Source of the DNA: UBA1447 sp964612185
GTDB taxonomy: Bacteria > Bacillota > Clostridia > Oscillospirales > Acutalibacteraceae
Assembly: GCA_964612185.1 (NCBI GenBank)
Contig: CAZTCR010000001.1
Span: 121,993 to 185,992, forward strand
Length of the DNA: 64,000 nt
Reading direction: 5' to 3'
This document shows positions 36,245 through 45,394 of this stretch, piece after piece (position 1 is the first letter of the stretch; each line of letters begins with the position of its first letter). The notes under the pieces are model-generated. The model saw only the letters and a program-made list of their open reading frames with translations. It did no database searches and was not told the origin of the DNA. A program made the translations under genes and the position numbers.

Positions 36245-37474
36245 TTAAAGAATCTTAATAAATACCGCGAAATACACAACAAGAAGCAGCAAGAGGAAGA
36301 GATATTGCCTGAAAAACCCTGCGACCTTAGCGACAGACTGGGAAACAGCTTGGTTGCCGGCGTACAAAAAATATAAAATCAGAAAAAACTGGACCACGAC
36401 GACTGTTGCCCTTGCCCGCGCGTAGTAGGATGAAAAAAGAAACATCGGCGTACGCGCCAACGGAGCCAGCATGCAAAGCGTGAAAATGAACTTTTCGGCT
36501 TTGTTTTCGCTGTTTTTATAAGCTTTAATCCAAATATATAAAAAACCGGCAATCAGCGGCGATAAATATAGATCGCTAATCAGTTCACCCCTAAAACCTG
36601 TCCATTCCCATCCCACGGGAACCCTATAGTTTTGGAAGAAGTTCGAGGACCCTCCCAAAAGGAAGGCTGACAGTATTTGGGGGATGTCAAACTCCGTTTG
36701 AGCTTGTCTCAGGTCGGTTTTCGTTGCGGCGTAAGCGATCAGCTCGTCGACATTTTTGAAGGTGTCAATACCTTTGTACAGGAAGAAATAGGCCATGAAA
36801 ACCGCGATGGTGACAAAGGATATCACGCACAGCGCAAGGTTTTCTTTTGTGCGTTTTTCTCCCGTTATCGAGTAAATCAGTACGATAACAGTCGCAGGCA
36901 TAAAGGTGAAGGCGAACCCGTGATAGGTTGCTAACCCCATGAACAGCAGAACAGGAATCATCCATTTAATCCTAGTTTTGTTCACAACGATGAGCGACAG
37001 CAAGGCATATACCGCTAAAAACCGGTCTAATGATATGCTGCCAGCGCCGGGATAAAGAATTGAACGCGAATAAGGAACTGCCAAAAATAGAATAAAAAGA
37101 AAGATCGCGGCGTCTTTAGCGCTGCCGCTGGATTTTCGGAGTACGCGCCCTGCTGCCGCAGCAGCCAATATCAGCGTAACGATACAGAATACATCCATGA
37201 ACATGTCCATGAAAGCGACGGACTTGTAACTTGTGAACAAGGACATCACAGAACCAATGAAAAGACGCGGTGCAAAACCGATTTTGTAGTCGAAAATGTG
37301 CATGAGTACATACACATCGTTTGTCGCGATATCAGATCGGTTGGGGAAGAATAACGCAAGGAGCACAATCAGGATAGGCAGTTCATATTTAACGCTGTCA
37401 AATGTTCTAATGAAAATATTTTTCTTTTCTTGAACAACCTTCTTGCTGCTTATAATCGCAGTTGCCTTTTTCAT
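36245..37474 (-). CDS. Polytopic membrane protein, paralog of the one at 20520
   Basis: A 409-residue protein with about ten hydrophobic segments, starting MKKATAIISS at ATG 37474 after GGAAGGGG. The short basic N-terminus precedes a first membrane helix near 33-45. The loop after it carries the motif GFAPRLFIGS (66-75) shared with the block B membrane protein, and a DRF element near the middle. The last segment (LFLLLLLVVYFAVF) is strongly hydrophobic and the protein ends soon after. It has its own promoter at 37535-37563. The family is not recognised. A GT-C-like or polymer-handling role is suggested only by the surrounding glycan genes. Confidence 0.75.
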   Translation of the reverse strand: MKKATAIISSKKVVQEKKNIFIRTFDSVKYELPILIVLLALFFPNRSDIATNDVYVLMHIFDYKIGFAPRLFIGSVMSLFTSYKSVAFMDMFMDVFCIVTLILAAAAAGRVLRKSSGSAKDAAIFLFILFLAVPYSRSILYPGAGSISLDRFLAVYALLSLIVVNKTRIKWMIPVLLFMGLATYHGFAFTFMPATVIVLIYSITGEKRTKENLALCVISFVTIAVFMAYFFLYKGIDTFKNVDELIAYAATKTDLRQAQTEFDIPQILSAFLLGGSSNFFQNYRVPVGWEWTGFRGELISDLYLSPLIAGFLYIWIKAYKNSENKAEKFIFTLCMLAPLARTPMFLFSSYYARARATVVVVQFFLILYFLYAGNQAVSQSVAKVAGFFRQYLFLLLLLVVYFAVFIKIL

Positions 37475-37534
37475 ATCAATGATTACCCCTTCCCACTATT
37501 TCTACCGAAAGGAAAGCCATTTGAGTTCAATTGT

Positions 37535-37563
37535 ATTTTAATGTATTGGTAATAAAAATTCAA
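37535..37563 (-). promoter_or_regulatory. Promoter for the membrane protein at 36245-37474
   Basis: On the minus strand TTGAAT (37558-37563), a 17-base spacer and TAAAAT (37535-37540). A second TTGACA lies further upstream (37614-37620 region) but lacks a good -10. Confidence 0.55.
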
Positions 37564-37638
37564 ATGAAATTTTAAGATTCAGAAAAATGATTCTATGAAA
37601 ATATAAATAATCCTTGTCAAAAAGCATTCGGGATAAGT

Positions 37639-37667
37639 TTGACAAATATTTTCAAATACTATATATT
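37639..37667 (+). promoter_or_regulatory. Promoter for block F
   Basis: TTGACA (37639-37644), a 17-base spacer and TATATT (37662-37667), about 110 bases before the GTG at 37779. It would drive the membrane, nucleotidyltransferase and glycosyltransferase genes that follow. Confidence 0.65.
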
Positions 37668-37778
37668 GAAGTTGTATATGCTGTTATTCAAGAGCTTTGA
37701 AAAGCGCGCTTTTGTGGCGTGGTTAAAATGCATTTTTGACACGCACAAGTTTCTTTAATAAAAATCAACGGCCAGGTT

Positions 37779-39284
37779 GTGATTAATCTGAATAATAAAA
37801 TTGAAAACAAAACAAAGCAGACTAACATTCTGTGGTTTATTGGCTTTTCCTTATTTATTTATGCAATATACTTTTTTCTTAACAGAAAAACAGCGTTTTT
37901 AAATGACGACTATACATATCGACTGGTCTTTGAATACTGGCGTGTTTCTGCAGACCCGGTGAAAGTGTCCTCGCTTCATGATATCTACATTAGTATGACA
38001 AATCATTACAAGTTATGGGGCGGGAGGATCCCGGTTCATACAGTGATTCAGTTATTATTATGGCTTGTCGACAAGAAGATATTTGATATAATTAACTCGA
38101 TGATGGTTGTTCTTTTGGGAATACTTGTGTATTTTCATGCGAATTTTGGTAAAAAAAGAAATCTTTTTTTGTATATCCTTACATGCACGATGATCTGGTT
38201 TTTTATGCCGCAACCAGAATTGGCCATGCTTGATTTAACAAATTCCGTCAACAATATGTGGGTATGCGTGTACATATTGATCTTTTTAATACCATACAGA
38301 ATTATATTGGCTCAGGAATCCTTGATTAATCATAAAGCTGCTTTAGCAGTTCTTATACTTCCGTTTGGTTTTTTGGCAGGATGGTCTAATGAACCCGGTG
38401 GAGCGGCAGCGGGGGCTATGGCGGTATTTGTGACGATATACCTCATAAAGATCAAAAGAAAGCTGCCCGTATGGACATATTTTGGCATTGCATCCCTGGC
38501 AGTCGGTTGGGCATTTATGACCTTCGCGCCGGGTTACCGGAACAAAGCGGACAAGTATTACGGCGTTGAAAATGTTCTGAAGAACGCTATCAGCGATTTT
38601 GGCAGGATACAGAGCAACCTAATCCGCACATCATTGAAATCTCTTTGGCCGATGCTTTTATTATTAATAATCTCTGCAATCGTGATATATGTTATAAAAA
38701 AGAATAAAATTACCGGGAAACGCATAAAACCGTCAGCCGTCCGAAAAAAAATAATCGCGGATTTCGATTTTATACCGGGGGTGTTTTACGCCGGCTGCGC
38801 GTTCGTCTCCGTTGCTATATATATCATATCTCCGGATTTTCATTTAAGGTACTTGTTTCCCGCGGCATTATTTTTGATAATATCGGCATGCACTGTTATT
38901 TCAGAAATTTTAGAAGAAGTGAATATCAAAGAAAAAAAAGAGCGGATTTTACTAGCGGTTATCATGTGTATATGCTGCGTTTCGGTTTCTGTCAATGCAT
39001 TCTATGAGTACAATATTGCCGCTTACAATTATGAGTTGACCGCTTCAATTGAGCAGGACATCAAATCACAAGTAGAGCAAGGCAAAAAAGATGTTGTTAT
39101 TACAGGTGAATACCGCTTTCTGTCACGCGGTCGATATACCATATATAAATACGGTTTCATTACATTTGATGTTATATGGGGCGGGCTTGACAGCGGGTAT
39201 GAAATCAACCGGATGTTTGCGGCGAATTTCGGCGCTGATACATATGTTAATCAAGCGGATATGTCTTATATTGAGTCCAAATAG
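37779..39284 (+). CDS. DUF6056-like polytopic protein, probable GT-C type
   Basis: A 501-residue protein with about ten membrane segments. After the first helix the loop carries FLNDDYTYRL with an Asp pair at 43-44, the position where GT-C enzymes place the catalytic acid. The extracytoplasmic end reads NRMFAANFGADTY, matching the ends of the proteins at 39365 and 41832. I believe this is the DUF6056 type, based on the DD motif and the tail. It is the most distant of the three paralogs. The start is GTG 37779 with only a weak AGG upstream, so the exact start is uncertain. Likely role: transfer of a lipid-linked sugar outside the membrane; inferred, not shown. Confidence 0.7.
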   Translation: MINLNNKIENKTKQTNILWFIGFSLFIYAIYFFLNRKTAFLNDDYTYRLVFEYWRVSADPVKVSSLHDIYISMTNHYKLWGGRIPVHTVIQLLLWLVDKKIFDIINSMMVVLLGILVYFHANFGKKRNLFLYILTCTMIWFFMPQPELAMLDLTNSVNNMWVCVYILIFLIPYRIILAQESLINHKAALAVLILPFGFLAGWSNEPGGAAAGAMAVFVTIYLIKIKRKLPVWTYFGIASLAVGWAFMTFAPGYRNKADKYYGVENVLKNAISDFGRIQSNLIRTSLKSLWPMLLLLIISAIVIYVIKKNKITGKRIKPSAVRKKIIADFDFIPGVFYAGCAFVSVAIYIISPDFHLRYLFPAALFLIISACTVISEILEEVNIKEKKERILLAVIMCICCVSVSVNAFYEYNIAAYNYELTASIEQDIKSQVEQGKKDVVITGEYRFLSRGRYTIYKYGFITFDVIWGGLDSGYEINRMFAANFGADTYVNQADMSYIESK

Positions 39285-39364
39285 CTTATCAGAACCTATT
39301 TTTATGTGTTTAATGTGACTTTCTTCACACTGCGAAATCCGTTCCGAAACAAGGCGGTGATTAA

Positions 39365-40927
39365 ATGAAAAAAAACGAGGCGGTACCATACGAGAACCGA
39401 CTCCCTGCGGCAGGTGACTCTCCATCAAAAAAGTTCTCGAAAACAGTGCCTTTCCTTGCAGTTGGTGCCGGTTGTTTTTTGATATACTATCTGCTAAACA
39501 TCAACACGCCGCCATTCGGTGATGATGTTTTTTTGCAATTTGAGTATCAAGATTATTTTGTGGAGAAGATAACAGCCCCGAAAGTCACGAGTATCAGCCA
39601 AATATTTAAGGGGATGATCCTCTACTATAATATTTTCCGTGGCAGAGTGATTGCCCAGGGCTTAACTCAACTGTTTGCAGTTTATGGGAAACAATATTTC
39701 AACATTTTAAACTCGTTGATATTTTCCGGGATATCCTTTCTGGTTTATTTCCACAGTAATTATGGGAAAAAGGCAAACTGGAGGTTATACTTGATTGTAT
39801 GCGTCGTATTCTGGTTTTTAACGCCCGATATGATGGCAACATCATTATGGATGGCTGGCAGTCTGAATGAATGTTGGGCGCTATTCTTTGTTTTGCTTTT
39901 CTTGGTGCCATACAGAATACTCGATTCGGATACAGTAGAGCTGAAACACCCGGTTCTTACCACGCTTTTTGTCCTGCTGGTAGGTTTTCTTGCGGGCGCG
40001 TTTAATTTTCAGTCATTTGGCCTATCCATAGGCTTTGTTGTCTTAACGATTATACTTGCAATCATAAAACAAAGAAAACTGCCGTTATGGTCGATTGTCG
40101 GACTGATTTCTACCACCTGCGGTACATTGTTTGTTCTGCTGGCACCGGGCAACAAAGTTGAATGTCTTAAAAAATATGGCTATACACCGATCAAACTCTA
40201 CTTCAATAATTTTCCGGACAACATTTTTAATGCGCTCGGCAAGAGTTACGAAGTCACAAAAGTGCTGCTGCTGATTATTGTTGCAGTTGTTGTTTGGTTA
40301 CTCGTTGATATCAAAAGGGAAAACGCGTTGAAGTCAAAAAAAAGCAAAAAGAGCAAAAATTCGACAGAACATGCATTTACATTTAAAACACTACTGGATA
40401 ATAAATACGGTTTATTGACACCATGTTTATTTTTTATTACTGCGGTCGGTTCTGTTGTTGTTGCCACCGCGCTTCCTTACTTCGACAGTCTTAGACTATT
40501 TTTCACTATATTTGTTTCATTTACACTTGTAATGTTTAGCTTGTTATCCGCGGCATACGACCGAGTGGTAAATTCAAACAGCGCATTTAAGAAAACACTT
40601 ACTAACAAATATCTAGTTATAGCATTGCCGGTTTTGATATGTCTTTTCACCATGTTTGATTTCGGAAAGGAATTTAGAGTGTATCATCGTAATTTCACTG
40701 TTTATACAGCTGTTGTGAGTTCAATTGAGGAAAAAATTGCCTCCGGAGAAAGAAATATAGTGATAAACAGGGGAACGGAAATTGTTCCAATGCTTTTGAA
40801 ACCCGGAAGACTGAAAAATTTTATTTATTATTGGTCGGTTACAGACATTGGCAGTGATCCGAATGATATGATGAACAAATGGTATGCTTATTGCTTTGGC
40901 GCAGATACCATTGTCAGCGTGAAATAA
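39365..40927 (+). CDS. DUF6056-like polytopic protein, probable GT-C type
   Basis: A 520-residue protein starting at ATG 39365 after AAGGCGGTGA. It has a ~30-residue cytoplasmic head, then a first helix leading to NTPPFGDDVF with the Asp pair at 53-54, and about ten further segments. A basic cytoplasmic loop (SKKSKKSKNS, around 325-335) interrupts the second half. The tail NKWYAYCFGADT is shared with its neighbours. It is closely similar to the protein at 41832 and is probably a tandem duplicate separated by the nucleotidyltransferase gene. GT-C function with a polyprenyl-phosphate sugar donor is the working inference. The donor could be made by the enzyme at 44320. Confidence 0.72.
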   Translation: MKKNEAVPYENRLPAAGDSPSKKFSKTVPFLAVGAGCFLIYYLLNINTPPFGDDVFLQFEYQDYFVEKITAPKVTSISQIFKGMILYYNIFRGRVIAQGLTQLFAVYGKQYFNILNSLIFSGISFLVYFHSNYGKKANWRLYLIVCVVFWFLTPDMMATSLWMAGSLNECWALFFVLLFLVPYRILDSDTVELKHPVLTTLFVLLVGFLAGAFNFQSFGLSIGFVVLTIILAIIKQRKLPLWSIVGLISTTCGTLFVLLAPGNKVECLKKYGYTPIKLYFNNFPDNIFNALGKSYEVTKVLLLIIVAVVVWLLVDIKRENALKSKKSKKSKNSTEHAFTFKTLLDNKYGLLTPCLFFITAVGSVVVATALPYFDSLRLFFTIFVSFTLVMFSLLSAAYDRVVNSNSAFKKTLTNKYLVIALPVLICLFTMFDFGKEFRVYHRNFTVYTAVVSSIEEKIASGERNIVINRGTEIVPMLLKPGRLKNFIYYWSVTDIGSDPNDMMNKWYAYCFGADTIVSVK

Positions 40928-40947
40928 GGGGAAGTTTGGGGTTATTT

Positions 40948-41661
40948 ATGAAAGGTCTCATTTTGGCAGCAGGAAAAGGGGCGCGAATGAAAGGCATTTA
41001 TTATAATAAATGCCTTGGCGTCGTTAACAACAAAAGCTTGATTTCTCATGGTATTGAACGCTTAATATTGATGGGATTACTTGATATTGTTATAGTAATC
41101 GGTAAAGACGGCGATAGTATTAAGAAACATGTTGAAGGATATCAACAGCATGCCAAAATCTCTTTTATTGAGCAAAAAATGCAGTTGGGAATTGTTGATG
41201 CCATTAAATGTGCCGTTCCGATAATCGGAACCGACGACTTTGTTTTGTGTCTGGGTGATGAGATATTTTACAATCAAAAACCTGTTGAAATGTTGAATTA
41301 TTTCACCCTCACCGGAGCAGACTGTGTCTGCGGAACCGTACCGAATGAAACCGATGATGAAATTAAAAAATGCTATACTGTTCTCATTGATGACGAAAAA
41401 AACATCATTGATTTGGATGAAAAACCGGAAAAACCTTTTAATAAGCTCAAAGGAACGGGTTTTTGTATTTTTCAAAATACAGTGCTTAGCTTGATCGATA
41501 TTGTTGAGCCAAATCCGAAAAGCGGACAATACGACTTGTGCGATTGGATAAAAATTTGTATTGATGAAGGCATGATCTGTAAGACTTTTGAGTTTGCTGA
41601 TAAGGAGTTTAATATCAACACTTTAGAAGATTTAAGGTTAGCAAACGAGTTCTTGGGTTGA
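40948..41661 (+). CDS. Sugar nucleotidyltransferase-like protein
   Basis: This 237-residue protein has the nucleotidyltransferase signature LAAGKGARM (6-14). Lys 21 lies in KCLG, where most relatives have KPL. GDEIF near residue 107 resembles the metal-binding GDxxF element. Such enzymes join a sugar 1-phosphate to a nucleoside triphosphate to make an activated sugar. It has no C-terminal hexapeptide domain, so it is not a GlmU-type bifunctional enzyme. The ATG at 40948 follows GGGGAAG; the open frame reaches back to 40879 inside the upstream gene, without a site. It sits between two membrane GT-C-like genes and probably supplies a donor for this locus. The specific sugar is not determinable. 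Confidence 0.8.
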   Translation: MKGLILAAGKGARMKGIYYNKCLGVVNNKSLISHGIERLILMGLLDIVIVIGKDGDSIKKHVEGYQQHAKISFIEQKMQLGIVDAIKCAVPIIGTDDFVLCLGDEIFYNQKPVEMLNYFTLTGADCVCGTVPNETDDEIKKCYTVLIDDEKNIIDLDEKPEKPFNKLKGTGFCIFQNTVLSLIDIVEPNPKSGQYDLCDWIKICIDEGMICKTFEFADKEFNINTLEDLRLANEFLG

Positions 41662-41748
41662 AGCAGCGGGGCAAATAATAATGAGACAGATGTGTTAATG
41701 GGTTACCTCAAGTATTTTAACAGCGCCGTTGAAGTTGTATCAGGTAAA

Positions 41749-41776
41749 CCGAGCAGCCTCGGCTGATTTGTTTTTT
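41749..41776 (+). terminator. Weak hairpin and T-run, possible attenuator
   Basis: A 5-base-pair stem CCGAG/CTCGG (41749-41762) is followed, after eight bases, by TTTTTT (41771-41776). The stem is short and the T-run is not adjacent, so termination would be partial at best. Confidence 0.3.
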
Positions 41777-41831
41777 ATATAGTGTTTTTTCTTAATTCTT
41801 TAGAAAATCAGACAAAAAGGTGTTGATATTC

Positions 41832-43424
41832 ATGAAAAAAAGCAACGCGTCAGAAATTGAACGCATCAAAAAGGAAAAAATTTTTTATAAAATATTACCC
41901 TTTGCGTTGATTGGGGTTGTTTGTTTTTGTGCGTACTATTTGCTTAACATCAACACACCGCTTTTTGGCGATGATATTTATGTATTATTCAAAAATTTTA
42001 ATATGGGCCCCCGTTCTTACGATGAAACTGCTGAACGGGTTACGCGTGTTAGCGATATAATTTCAAATTTGGCAAGATACTATTTAGGCTATCGTGGAAG
42101 ATTGACTGCAGAAGGACTGGAAATGATATTTGCGGTGTATGGGAAACAATATTTTAATTTTATAAATGCGTTTATTTTTACGGGTCTCTCATATTTAGTG
42201 TATTACCACGGCAATTACCAAAAAAAGGATAGCTGGAGGTTGTTCCTGCTTGTATGTGTTGTTTTCTGGTTTTTAACCCCCAACATGACAAACTCATACT
42301 TATGGATGGTATGCAGTTTCTATACAGTCTGGCCAATGTTTTTTATATTGCTTTTTTTGGTGCCATACCGAAAACTGCTTTCAGATAGAGGTGCGGTAAA
42401 GTATCCGAATTATACTGCTGTTTTTGTCGCGTTTGCGGGGATTTTTGCTGGGTCGTTAAGCGAATTGTCGCTCGGTTTGTCAATAGGTTTTGTGGTCTTG
42501 GTTATGGCAATTCAGTTATTAAGAAAGAAAACCATTCCGATGTGGTCAATAATGGGACTGGTTTCAACGATTCTTGGAACAATGATTATATTTTTGTCCC
42601 CCGGCTATAATAGCAGCACTTTGGAGAAATATAGTCAGTCCCCGATACAACTATACTTTAGTGAATTGCCCAGCAGATTATCCGGAGCTTTATATCTTAG
42701 CTTCAGGGTCACAAAATTGTTGTTGCCGGTTACTGTTATCGTCTTCATTTGGCTGATTATTGACATTAGAAAGTCCCCAAAGTTGAGTAAAAGAAAAAAG
42801 AAGAAAGATAATCAGACGGGAGCGATGTTCTCCTTTAAATCATTTGTCGAGGACAGAAACGGTCTGTTAGTATCAGGGCTTTTTTTCGTTGTTACAGGTG
42901 TTTCTATTGTGCTAACAACTGCTCTTCCGTATTACGAATATCGATTATTCTTCACGGTTTTTGTGTGCACTGTGCTTGTGTTTTTTAGCTTACTGTCCGA
43001 AGCAACAAGTCGGTTAGAAAAATCGGAAGGCAAACTGAAAAGCTGCTTTTTGAATAAATATGTGCTCATAACTGTGCCGGTGTTGATAAGCCTTATCACT
43101 GTATTCGATTTTGGCAAGGAATTCAGAATATATCACCAACATTTCAAAGTATATACATCTGTTACCGATTCGATTAGAACTGAAGTTGCCACCGGTCAAA
43201 AGGATATTGTCATCCGCAATGAGACTGAAATTCCGCAAATACTGTTTCCCGAAGGAAGGTTGCGAAGTATAATCAGCAACTGGTCGGTAACCGGCTTAAC
43301 TGGGGATACGGACGCACCACTGAACAGATATTATGCATATTATTTCGGCGCAGATACTATCAGAGGTGAAAGAAAGGAACATCCTACCAGCAAAAAGGAT
43401 GGCATTATTGCTAATAATTATTAG
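41832..43424 (+). CDS. DUF6056-like polytopic protein, probable GT-C type
   Basis: A 530-residue protein starting at ATG 41832 with AAAAGGTG about nine bases upstream; a GTG at 41820 overlaps that site. NTPLFGDDIY with the Asp pair at 47-48 follows the first helix. About ten membrane segments follow, with a basic loop KRKKKKDN in the second half. The tail NRYYAYYFGADT ends the conserved part. It is nearest to the protein at 39365. The three-member set may transfer successive or alternative residues to one polymer. No substrate-binding residue beyond the Asp pair can be assigned from sequence alone. Confidence 0.72.
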   Translation: MKKSNASEIERIKKEKIFYKILPFALIGVVCFCAYYLLNINTPLFGDDIYVLFKNFNMGPRSYDETAERVTRVSDIISNLARYYLGYRGRLTAEGLEMIFAVYGKQYFNFINAFIFTGLSYLVYYHGNYQKKDSWRLFLLVCVVFWFLTPNMTNSYLWMVCSFYTVWPMFFILLFLVPYRKLLSDRGAVKYPNYTAVFVAFAGIFAGSLSELSLGLSIGFVVLVMAIQLLRKKTIPMWSIMGLVSTILGTMIIFLSPGYNSSTLEKYSQSPIQLYFSELPSRLSGALYLSFRVTKLLLPVTVIVFIWLIIDIRKSPKLSKRKKKKDNQTGAMFSFKSFVEDRNGLLVSGLFFVVTGVSIVLTTALPYYEYRLFFTVFVCTVLVFFSLLSEATSRLEKSEGKLKSCFLNKYVLITVPVLISLITVFDFGKEFRIYHQHFKVYTSVTDSIRTEVATGQKDIVIRNETEIPQILFPEGRLRSIISNWSVTGLTGDTDAPLNRYYAYYFGADTIRGERKEHPTSKKDGIIANNY

Positions 43425-43504
43425 AAAAATAGGATATTTAAAACGAAAAACAGCATCGAAAAACCTATTGTATGCAGAAGAAGAATAAAAGCGTGGTGGA
43501 CGAC

Positions 43505-44242
43505 ATGAATATTTTTACATCAGTTTCAATTATTATTCCGGCGCTCAATGAAACATATTTATTGAAGCGAACTTTTGAAATTATTCTTGAAACCTGTGAT
43601 ATAATCGATATTAAAGAATTTATTATTGTGCTTTGTGACAGAAGCACGCCGGCGTGCAGGGAAACAGCAGAACAGATAAAATCAGCGTACAACTCGTTTT
43701 CTGTGAGGTTATATGATCAAAAAAAACCTTTCATAGGTCCGGCTTATCAAGAGGCATTTGAAATCGCTGAGGGCTCGCATATTATCATGGCGGCCGCTGA
43801 TATGGATATGGATCCTTACGCGATATCTAAGTTCATCGAAAAGAGCAAAGAGTCACCGGAAAGCGTCATTCTGGCTTCGCGTTGGATAGCCGGCGGAAAA
43901 TTTCACGGTTACAACAAACTGAAACTCGTTCTTAACTTTATTTTTCAAAAAATACTTGCTTTGGTTTTTTGGACAAAACTGACTGATATGACTTATGGAT
44001 TTCGACTCTATCCGGCAGAACTTATGAGGTCCATTCAGTGGGAAGAGACCAGACATCCTTTTTTTCTTGAAACCTGCCTGAAACCCCTCAAACTCGGAGT
44101 CGACTTCATTGAGGTTCCGGCTGTATGGAGAATCCGGACTGAAGGTACCTCTGAAATAGCGTTTTCGGGCTGCTTAAGGTATCTCCGAACAGTATTCCGT
44201 GTCAAATTGATGAATAAGAGAAAAATAACGGAGCACAAATAA
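43505..44242 (+). CDS. Atypical family 2 glycosyltransferase-like protein
   Basis: A 245-residue protein beginning MNIFTSVSIIIPALNET, aligned with the starts of the paralogs at 2584 and 33713; the open frame also allows an ATG at 43472. The metal motif is ADMDMDP (98-104). The DDGS motif is replaced by IVLCDRSTPAC, as in the other two copies. ASRWIAGG and the IEVPAVWRIR element are well conserved with 33713. It has no membrane domain. It sits between a GT-C-like membrane gene and the polyprenyl-phosphate glycosyltransferase at 44320, so a role in the same glycan is likely. Confidence 0.75.
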   Translation: MNIFTSVSIIIPALNETYLLKRTFEIILETCDIIDIKEFIIVLCDRSTPACRETAEQIKSAYNSFSVRLYDQKKPFIGPAYQEAFEIAEGSHIIMAAADMDMDPYAISKFIEKSKESPESVILASRWIAGGKFHGYNKLKLVLNFIFQKILALVFWTKLTDMTYGFRLYPAELMRSIQWEETRHPFFLETCLKPLKLGVDFIEVPAVWRIRTEGTSEIAFSGCLRYLRTVFRVKLMNKRKITEHK

Positions 44243-44319
44243 TAAAGTAGAAATACTATAAAAAAAGATCAATAATATAGCACAATGAAACTGTTGATGA
44301 TCGGAATCGGAGGGGAAAG

Positions 44320-45264
44320 ATGAAAACAATATCAATCGTTGTTCCTTCTTTCAATGAAGAGGAAAATATTGCTGATTTATATTTCCGACTAACTGTTGTA
44401 ATGAAAGAAATGATCGGCTATAATTACGAAATTGTTTTTATTGACGATGGTTCGACCGACAAAACCAGAGAATATATACTGGATTTGTGCGGCAAGGACG
44501 AACATGTCAAGGCGATTTTCAGCGCTCGCAATTTCGGATATTCCAAAACGATATTTTACGGACTGCAGCAGGCGCAAGGCGACTGCGCTGTCTTGCTTCA
44601 CGCAGACATGCAGAACCCGCCCGAGCTAATCCCGGAATTCGTGAAGCAGTGGGAGAACGGATCCAAAATAGTCCTTGGCGTAAAAAGCGGCAGCAAAGAA
44701 AACAAGCTGATGTATTTTTTCAGAAAATGTTATTACGGCTTGATGAATCGAATATCCGATGTTGAACACATCAGTCAGGCAACGGATTTTGAACTTTTGG
44801 ATAAAAGTTTTTTGGATGTGTTGCGCGCCGTGCATGTAAACAATCCATATTTACGCGGATTGATTATGGAATACGGTTACGACATTAAACAGGTTGAATA
44901 TGCGCAGGATAAAAGAGTCAAGGGCAAAACACATTTTAATTTTTACAAGTATTACGATTTTGCAATGCTTGGCGTAACCTCAAACTCAAAGAAAGTTTTA
45001 AGGCTTGCGAGTATTTTTGGTGTTTTCTTTTTGATCGCAGCAGCAGTTGGCATTGGTTTGGGTATCGTTTTTCAAACAATCAACCGGGAAGAAATTCATG
45101 AATTTATCACGAAAATGATTATTCCTGTTCTCCTGCTGATCAGCGGGCTTCAATTCTTTTTTATCGGTCTGCTTGGTGAGTATTTAATTACTGTAAAAGA
45201 AAATATGTCAACTAAACCGATCATAACGGAAGAAAGACGAATAAATTTTTCTGACGGTCAATGA
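44320..45264 (+). CDS. Polyprenyl-phosphate glycosyltransferase (GT2, DPM1/GtrB type)
   Basis: This 314-residue protein has the full GT2 donor motif DDGSTD (42-47), RNFGYS (70-75) and the metal motif HADMQNPPE (94-102). These are typical of enzymes that move a sugar from a nucleotide donor to undecaprenyl or dolichyl phosphate on the cytoplasmic face. Two C-terminal membrane helices (about 227-251 and 265-289) anchor it, as in GtrB and ArnC-like enzymes. CGGAGGGG precedes the ATG. It is the likely source of a lipid-linked donor for the GT-C-like proteins at 37779, 39365 and 41832. Unlike the three GT2-like paralogs in the window, its motifs are complete. Confidence 0.88.
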   Translation: MKTISIVVPSFNEEENIADLYFRLTVVMKEMIGYNYEIVFIDDGSTDKTREYILDLCGKDEHVKAIFSARNFGYSKTIFYGLQQAQGDCAVLLHADMQNPPELIPEFVKQWENGSKIVLGVKSGSKENKLMYFFRKCYYGLMNRISDVEHISQATDFELLDKSFLDVLRAVHVNNPYLRGLIMEYGYDIKQVEYAQDKRVKGKTHFNFYKYYDFAMLGVTSNSKKVLRLASIFGVFFLIAAAVGIGLGIVFQTINREEIHEFITKMIIPVLLLISGLQFFFIGLLGEYLITVKENMSTKPIITEERRINFSDGQ

Positions 45265-45394
45265 AAGCTCAGGTTTTATTCTGTTCATCACTCCTTCAAT
45301 GAGATTTACCCAAACAAAAAGGTTTATGATAATTGCAACCAATTGTCACCTGATTTGTGTGGAAAACAGACAACTATTTTGAAAGGTGACTTTT

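Larger units (their letters stand above)
37475..37778. other. 304-base divergent intergenic region
   Basis: This very AT-rich gap separates the divergent membrane-protein genes starting at 37474 (minus) and 37779 (plus). It holds one good promoter in each direction (37535-37563 minus, 37639-37667 plus). I see no credible small gene, riboswitch or terminator in it. Confidence 0.6.

Noticed and set aside
41698..41766. Small open frame of 22 codons (ATG to TGA) between the nucleotidyltransferase and the membrane gene at 41832
   Set aside because: It has no ribosome binding site, overlaps a weak hairpin and shows no feature of a peptide precursor.
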